A stretch of DNA of 18,162 nt from Ruminococcus sp. AF46-10NS (GTDB taxonomy: Bacteria > Bacillota > Clostridia > Lachnospirales > Lachnospiraceae), in NCBI RefSeq assembly GCF_003474435.1, contig NZ_QRNF01000055.1, positions 1-18,162 on the forward strand, in the 5' to 3' direction. The notes beneath the pieces are model-generated. The model had not been told where the DNA came from and did not search any database. It saw only the letters and a list, made by a program, of their open reading frames with translations. Below, in pieces: positions 15,083 to 18,162 of this stretch (its first letter is position 1; the number at the start of each line of letters is the position of its first letter). A program made the translations under genes and the position numbers.

Positions 15083-15421
15083 TTATTTACGTTTTCTTCT
15101 GATTGCCACTACACCTCCCAGGCATCCTGCTGATACCGCAAGTGCCAGAACAAAAATAGCAATATTTGTATTATCTCCTGTTTTTGGTGAATTGGATACA
15201 GAAGTCGCATCAGAACTATGGGAAACAGGAGTACTGCCATCCTGATTATCTGATGTTTCTGGAGTATCTTTTTCCGGAGCTTTCTCATTTGTCAGATCCA
15301 GAGTATATTCAATCACAGGAGTACGGTCATTGACATATTCAAACTGAATCTTATGCTCGGTTTCATCAAGCTGATAGCCATCCAGTGTTTTTGTTTCTTT
15401 CAGGATATATGTGGTGCTAGA
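15083..15421 (-). pseudogene. C-terminal remnant of a sortase-anchored surface protein (SpaA-like domain plus LPXTG-type signal)
   Basis: The coding-like part starts at about 15421 with SSTTYILKETKTLDGYQLDE, the end of a SpaA/prealbumin-like pilin domain (YxLxExxxxxGY). A threonine/serine/aspartate-rich spacer follows, then the sorting signal SPKTG (an LPXTG variant), a hydrophobic helix IAIFVLALAVSAGCLGGVVA and the basic tail IRRKRK. In a whole gene such a protein would be exported and linked to peptidoglycan by sortase. The 5' part is missing: upstream of 15421 the frame reads into the end of an IS3-family element, so there is no native start or signal peptide. Confidence 0.75.
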
Positions 15422-15504
15422 ATATAAATAGTACAAGCCAAAATGAGAAATTCCAAATACACATAAGCATGATACAATAGAGGCAGGCTGAAGGAGGATC
15501 TCAT

Positions 15505-15789
15505 ATGGCAAAGCAACATGACAAACAATTTAAACTTGATGCAGTCCAGTACTATCAGGATCACAAAGATCTCGGAGTACGTGGATGTGCAAAAAATCTT
15601 GGCATCGGATACAGCACATTAACAAAATGGCTGAAAGACTTCCGGGAATCAGGTGATATTCCTGTTCGTGGTTCTGGTAATTATGCATCTGATGAGCAGA
15701 AGGAAATTGCCCGTCTCAGACGTGAATTACGTGATGCCCAAGATGCACTTGATGTGTTAAAAAAAGCAATCAACATTCTGGGAAAATGA
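15505..15789 (+). CDS. IS3-family transposase OrfA, 94 residues
   Basis: ATG 15505 follows GAAGGAGG. The product, MAKQHDKQFKLDAVQYYQDH and on, has the IS3 OrfA helix-turn-helix (about 20-48, VRGCAKNLGIGYSTLTKWLK), a loop RGSGNYA and a leucine-zipper-like helix (about 62-90, EIARLRRELRDAQDALDVLK). OrfA binds the element ends. A run of seven A (15759-15765) before GC lies near the end, and orfB is in the -1 frame overlapping by ATGA, as in IS3 elements that make OrfAB by -1 slippage. With orfB broken it cannot support transposition by itself. Confidence 0.88.
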   Translation: MAKQHDKQFKLDAVQYYQDHKDLGVRGCAKNLGIGYSTLTKWLKDFRESGDIPVRGSGNYASDEQKEIARLRRELRDAQDALDVLKKAINILGK

Positions 15790-15925
15790 CGGAAGCCATT
15801 TATCTTGAAGTGTCTGAGAAGACGGAAGCTGCCAAAAAGCTGGACGCCGGGTTTCCGTCTCCGGAATGTTGAAATTTTTAGGTGTCTCTCGCTCAGGATA
15901 TCTTGCATGGCTCCACCACGTACCT
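15786..15925 (+). pseudogene. IS3-family transposase OrfB, 5' fragment with a frame break
   Basis: The frame begins MTEAIYLEVSEKTEAAKK and then stops early (LDAGFPSPEC). If one A is added to the run of five in GCCAAAAAGC, it continues as AGRRVSVSGMLKFLGVSRSG and YLAWLHHVP, the N-terminal part of OrfB. Homology ends near 15925, long before the DDE catalytic domain, so the gene is dead twice over. Confidence 0.75.
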
Positions 15926-15978
15926 TGCCTTTCAGTTGAATCATTTGTTTTATCCTGGTCAAAAATCTACCGGCACTC

Positions 15979-16320
15979 TTACTTCCACGTCTTCCAGATA
16001 TCCGGCTGATATCCAAGAGTGGATTGTTTTCCATTACGAACCACCGGTGTCTTAATTACCTGCGGGTTTTCCAGTACCTTCTCAAGTTTATCTTCCTCTG
16101 CAATGTACTTAATGAGCGCAAGCAGATCCTTATCCTTGCCCTCCCAGTTGATCATATTTTCCAGTCCACCATTTGCCTGAGCAACTGAATTAAATTCGCC
16201 CTTACTCATGCCCTTTTCTTTCATATCAATAAACTGAAACTTGATCCCACGTTCCTTAAAGAAACGTTCTGCTTTCTTTGTATCATTGCACTTCTTTGTC
16301 CCAAAAATCTGTATATTCAA
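15979..16320 (-). CDS. ArsC/Spx-family thioredoxin-fold protein, 113 residues
   Basis: The start is a TTG at 16320 with AAGGAG eight bases upstream, one base after the stop of the DUF188 gene. The product starts MNIQIFGTKKCNDTKKAERF and keeps the single N-terminal cysteine (C11) of the arsenate-reductase-like group, the FIDMKEKGMSKGE stretch and TPVVRNGK near the end. The length and layout fit YffB/Spx-like proteins; a true arsenate reductase role is unlikely without ars genes nearby. It ends with PDIWKTW, intact, just before the truncated IS3 element. It is the last gene of a compact minus-strand run. Confidence 0.85.
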   Translation of the reverse strand: MNIQIFGTKKCNDTKKAERFFKERGIKFQFIDMKEKGMSKGEFNSVAQANGGLENMINWEGKDKDLLALIKYIAEEDKLEKVLENPQVIKTPVVRNGKQSTLGYQPDIWKTWK

Positions 16321-16321
16321 A

Positions 16322-16777
16322 TCAGTTCTCCTTATCCATCGCCATATGTATCATTTTCTCGAAGGATTCTCTGAAATGCTCATCATCCTCCGATGTTCGT
16401 TTTCTTGGGCCTTTTAAGTGATTCTTTCCGGATGCCCTTCGTGCTTTCTTATTTAAGTGACGCTCCATAAGCATCTGGTCAATATTCTCATTGGTATACC
16501 ATTTCCCGGATTGATGAATCGCATATGCGCCCTTTCCAAGTGCCATTGCCGCAACTCCATAATCCTGTGATACAACAATATCGCCTTTATGGCAAATGCT
16601 GATCAGTTTATAATCCACTGCATCTGCTCCGGCTCCAACTACGATCACTTCACTGTAATCAGATGCTAACACATGATTGGTATCACACAACAACGTTACC
16701 GGGACACTATGCTCTTTTGCAACTTTTTCTACAATACCAACTACCGGACAGGCATCTGCATCAACAAAAATCTGCAT
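16322..16777 (-). CDS. YaiI/YqxD family protein (DUF188), 151 residues
   Basis: I start at ATG 16777 (MQIFVDADACPVVGIVEKVA), which has AAAGGAG five bases upstream, rather than the longer frame from 16840, which would overlap the VOC gene. The conserved DADACP at the N-terminus, VVGAGADAVDYKLI, VSQDYGVAAMALGKGA, and the C-terminal KGPRKRTxxD are the marks of the family, a PIN-like fold. The reaction is not known. It follows the VOC gene by 10 bases and is directly followed by the ArsC/Spx-like gene. Confidence 0.92.
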   Translation of the reverse strand: MQIFVDADACPVVGIVEKVAKEHSVPVTLLCDTNHVLASDYSEVIVVGAGADAVDYKLISICHKGDIVVSQDYGVAAMALGKGAYAIHQSGKWYTNENIDQMLMERHLNKKARRASGKNHLKGPRKRTSEDDEHFRESFEKMIHMAMDKEN

Positions 16778-16787
16778 ATTTTCTCCT

Positions 16788-17156
16788 TTAATTGTAACTA
16801 AATGGCGTACGAACCTCAATAAGATTACCACTGGGATCATAGAGTCTTACAAGCATCTGCCCACCTGCAAGTTCTGTCAGTTCTGTGGCATATCGAACGA
16901 AATACTTACCAGATTCATATTTCGCAAGCAATCCATCTATATCAAAGTCCTCGAAATACAGTTCCATCATGTTATTGAATGGCGTAGAAGTTTCATTCAA
17001 TGTTTTCCCCCATACGTCGGCATCCTGCAAAACAAGTCCCTCCGATAAGATCACATTACCTTCATTCTTAAGAATCACTTGCAGTCCAAATAAGTCCTTA
17101 TAAAACTCTATGGATTTTTCTATATCATCCACCACGATCAGTACGTTTTTCAGCAT
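16788..17156 (-). CDS. VOC/glyoxalase family protein, 122 residues
   Basis: The ATG at 17156 follows GTGAGGTGACGG; a GTG three codons upstream is also open. The product, MLKNVLIVVDDIEKSIEFYK and on, shows the paired beta-alpha-beta-beta-beta modules of the vicinal-oxygen-chelate fold, with NMMELYFED in the middle and LYDPSGNLIEVRTPF at the end, whose glutamate is a usual metal ligand. Members include glyoxalases, dioxygenases and resistance proteins; the substrate cannot be told. It is the first gene after a palindrome-rich gap and forms a tight run with the DUF188 and ArsC/Spx-like genes. Confidence 0.88.
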   Translation of the reverse strand: MLKNVLIVVDDIEKSIEFYKDLFGLQVILKNEGNVILSEGLVLQDADVWGKTLNETSTPFNNMMELYFEDFDIDGLLAKYESGKYFVRYATELTELAGGQMLVRLYDPSGNLIEVRTPFSYN

Positions 17157-17187
17157 ATCCGTCACCTCACAATCCGCTTTGAGTCAA

Positions 17188-17212
17188 GCGAATATTCGCA
17201 ATCCGCATGCGG
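17188..17212. repeat. Two adjacent perfect palindromes between the deformylase and VOC genes
   Basis: GCGAATATTCGC (17188-17199) and CCGCATGCGG (17203-17212) stand side by side in a 56-base gap. CAATCCGC occurs on both sides of the first one (17170-17177 and 17199-17206). They may be an operator or a processing/termination structure. Confidence 0.5.
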
Positions 17213-17623
17213 TTAAATAATCTTTCCAGACAAATGATCAATTTCATGCTGGCAAATCTGTGCTGTCCATCCTGACAATTTCTGGCGCTGTTTTTTCCAG
17301 TTGAAGTCATAATATTCTACTTCAATTTCCTGGTATCTGGTCGTCTTACGAACACCATCCAGAGACAGACAGCCTTCTTCTGTCTCATACATATCACGCT
17401 TTGAAACAATCACCGGATTGAACATCACAACATCCATGAATCCCATATTCACAATGATGATATTCTTCTTTACACCAATCATATTGGCAGCCATACCAAC
17501 GCATCGCTCCCGGTTCGCCTGCAGTGTGTCCTGCAGATCCTTCCCAACCTGAATATCTGCTTTCGTGGCTGGTTCAGATGGCTGGCCTAAAAAGAAAATG
17601 TCTCTTACAATTTGCTTTACCAT
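17213..17623 (-). CDS. def: Peptide deformylase, short variant
   Basis: ATG 17623 follows AGGGAG. The 136-residue protein carries the three deformylase motifs: GMAANMIG (43-50, the place of GxGxAAxQ), EEGCLSL (82-88, Cys is a zinc ligand) and QHEIDH (125-130, two His ligands and the catalytic Glu). It removes the formyl group from new proteins. In motif 1 the conserved Gln is replaced by Met and the first glycine pattern is altered, as in a divergent group of short Firmicutes deformylases. Activity is therefore likely but not certain. The gene follows the small conserved gene after 18 bases. Confidence 0.88.
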   Translation of the reverse strand: MVKQIVRDIFFLGQPSEPATKADIQVGKDLQDTLQANRERCVGMAANMIGVKKNIIIVNMGFMDVVMFNPVIVSKRDMYETEEGCLSLDGVRKTTRYQEIEVEYYDFNWKKQRQKLSGWTAQICQHEIDHLSGKII

Positions 17624-17641
17624 TTTTTCTCCCTGTAGCTT

Positions 17642-17857
17642 TCATTCTACTTTTTCCAATTTATTATTTACATCGAGACAAACTTTGTCTCCTTCATTGA
17701 TATTACGCTCATAGAGCCTGGCGTCCTCCGCTTTTACTGTCACTTCTTTTCCTGAAGAATCCACAAGAGTCACTATTGCCATGACTGGTGCATCATCCGG
17801 TCGTTCTTCACAACCAAAATTCAGGTCTTCATCGATTCGTTTTACTGTGTACATCAT
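17642..17857 (-). CDS. Small conserved protein, 71 residues, function unknown
   Basis: The frame opens with MMYTVKRIDEDLNFGCEERP at 17857; AGAGGAATTG lies upstream. The protein is acidic, with the phrase DAPVMAIVTLVDSSGKEVTV and ends in a short beta-like stretch GDKVCLDVNNKLEKVE. I believe related small proteins occur in other Clostridia but can name no function. It is 18 bases before the deformylase gene and probably co-transcribed with it. Confidence 0.7.
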   Translation of the reverse strand: MMYTVKRIDEDLNFGCEERPDDAPVMAIVTLVDSSGKEVTVKAEDARLYERNINEGDKVCLDVNNKLEKVE

Positions 17858-17934
17858 AACTCAATTCCTCTGGAGATAATATTAAGAATCAGTTTTCTAC
17901 ATACCTTCTCCGATAATATTCCATCGTACGATAC

Positions 17935-18051
17935 TCAATAATATCTTTCTTCCATTTGCTTCTGTGTCAACCAGACTGTTTCCTGTTCAGGGTTTATTTG
18001 AACTTCAATATTAATATCACCATCCGTAAATAATATTATTTCATTTTTCAT
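17935..18051 (-). pseudogene. N-terminal stub of a RhuM-family gene
   Basis: From ATG 18051 the frame reads MKNEIILFTDGDINIEVQIN and then PEQETVWLTQKQM before it stops at 17935. E-x-x-x-VWLTQxQM is the hallmark start of RhuM/virulence proteins, which are normally over 300 residues. After QM the homology is lost; another frame over the same DNA gives a charged tail (IIEYRTMEYYRRRYVEN) ending at 17889, apparently the end of a different gene. An internal deletion fits. The rest of 17858-18070 shows nothing else. Confidence 0.6.
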
Positions 18052-18070
18052 CTATAAGACCTCACATATT

Positions 18071-18162
18071 CTATCCTATTACACTCGCCCCAAATGGCAT
18101 AAAAGAGAGTCTTGCCATCTTGAAAAACTGCTTTCCAAATGGAATTCCAACTATCGTAATGC
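18071..18162 (-). CDS. C-terminal end of a YccF-family membrane protein, cut by the window edge
   Basis: The last 30 codons read ITIVGIPFGKQFFKMARLSF followed by MPFGASVIG and stop at 18071-18073. The GIPFGxQxFKxAxLxxxPFG pattern is the second copy of the YccF domain, found at the end of small inner-membrane proteins of unknown function. The start lies outside the window. Confidence 0.65.
   Translation of the reverse strand, partial: ITIVGIPFGKQFFKMARLSFMPFGASVIG

Larger units (their letters stand above)
15422..15925 (+). mobile_element. Truncated IS3-family insertion sequence
   Basis: The left end adjoins the broken surface-protein gene. The element keeps its upstream region, the complete orfA and the first part of orfB, and is lost after about 15925, where unrelated sequence starts. 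Terminal inverted repeats could not be set. Confidence 0.7.

Noticed and set aside
15681..16034. A 117-residue minus-strand frame over the IS3 orfB fragment and the end of the ArsC/Spx-like gene
   Set aside because: It is antisense to orfA/orfB and out of frame with the ArsC/Spx-like gene, with no ribosome binding site and no recognisable domain.
1..18162. tRNA or rRNA genes
   Set aside because: No cloverleaf with a GTTCRA-type T-loop and no conserved rRNA segment was seen on either strand.

Overview
The window looks like a low-GC Gram-positive chromosome, most likely a gut Clostridia/Lachnospiraceae-type bacterium. The reasons are AT-rich spacers, strong AGGAGG-type ribosome binding sites, a two-component system paired with a MacB/FtsX-type ABC exporter, YodL/DUF3849/TTRAP genes typical of Firmicutes integrative conjugative elements (ICEs), and a sortase-anchored surface protein fragment. 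Almost every gene is on the minus strand, so the window reads right to left. No genus can be assigned with confidence.

Left part (1-7.5 kb). The far left holds short unrecognised genes and a chimeric remnant of an ABC ATPase. Then comes a complete cell-envelope-stress-type module in transcription order: an OmpR-family response regulator (7329), a histidine kinase with an almost absent extracellular loop (6628), a YdcF/DUF218 membrane protein (5500), an ABC ATPase (4216) and an FtsX permease (3536). The identical palindrome CCTACAATTTTGTAGG lies upstream of the YdcF gene, overlapping the kinase stop codon, and again upstream of the ABC pair, directly after a terminator. It fits the TnACA-N4-TGTnA type of site bound by BceR-like regulators, so the regulator probably controls both units.

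Middle (7.5-13.25 kb). This is the wreckage of an ICE. A large multidomain YodL/DUF3849/nucleotidyltransferase protein, a TTRAP-like small protein and a second YodL protein are coupled by ATGA overlaps. The second YodL gene runs head-on into the start of a plus-strand MobC-like gene preceded by hairpins that look like an oriT. The 5' end of the large gene is cut off by an IS110-family element (IS1111-like layout) with a long structured non-coding 3' region, a candidate bridge/seek RNA. Its transposase carries a one-base deletion in the catalytic EPTG motif.

Right part (13.25-18.16 kb). There is a compact type I toxin-antitoxin locus: a 33-residue holin-like toxin with a convergent plus-strand RNA over its 3' UTR. 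It is followed by a frame-broken XRE regulator, an orphan HEPN-like protein, the C-terminal piece of an LPXTG-type surface protein abutting a truncated IS3-family element, and then a compact run of housekeeping-like genes (ArsC/Spx-like, YaiI/DUF188, VOC/glyoxalase, peptide deformylase, a small conserved protein). A RhuM stub and a YccF C-terminus close the window.

Several reading frames are broken by single-base changes, mostly in short homopolymers. They may be true decay or sequencing error. The most interesting items are the twin operator of the two-component/ABC module, the type I toxin-antitoxin locus, the candidate IS110 guide RNA and the oriT-mobC/YodL junction.
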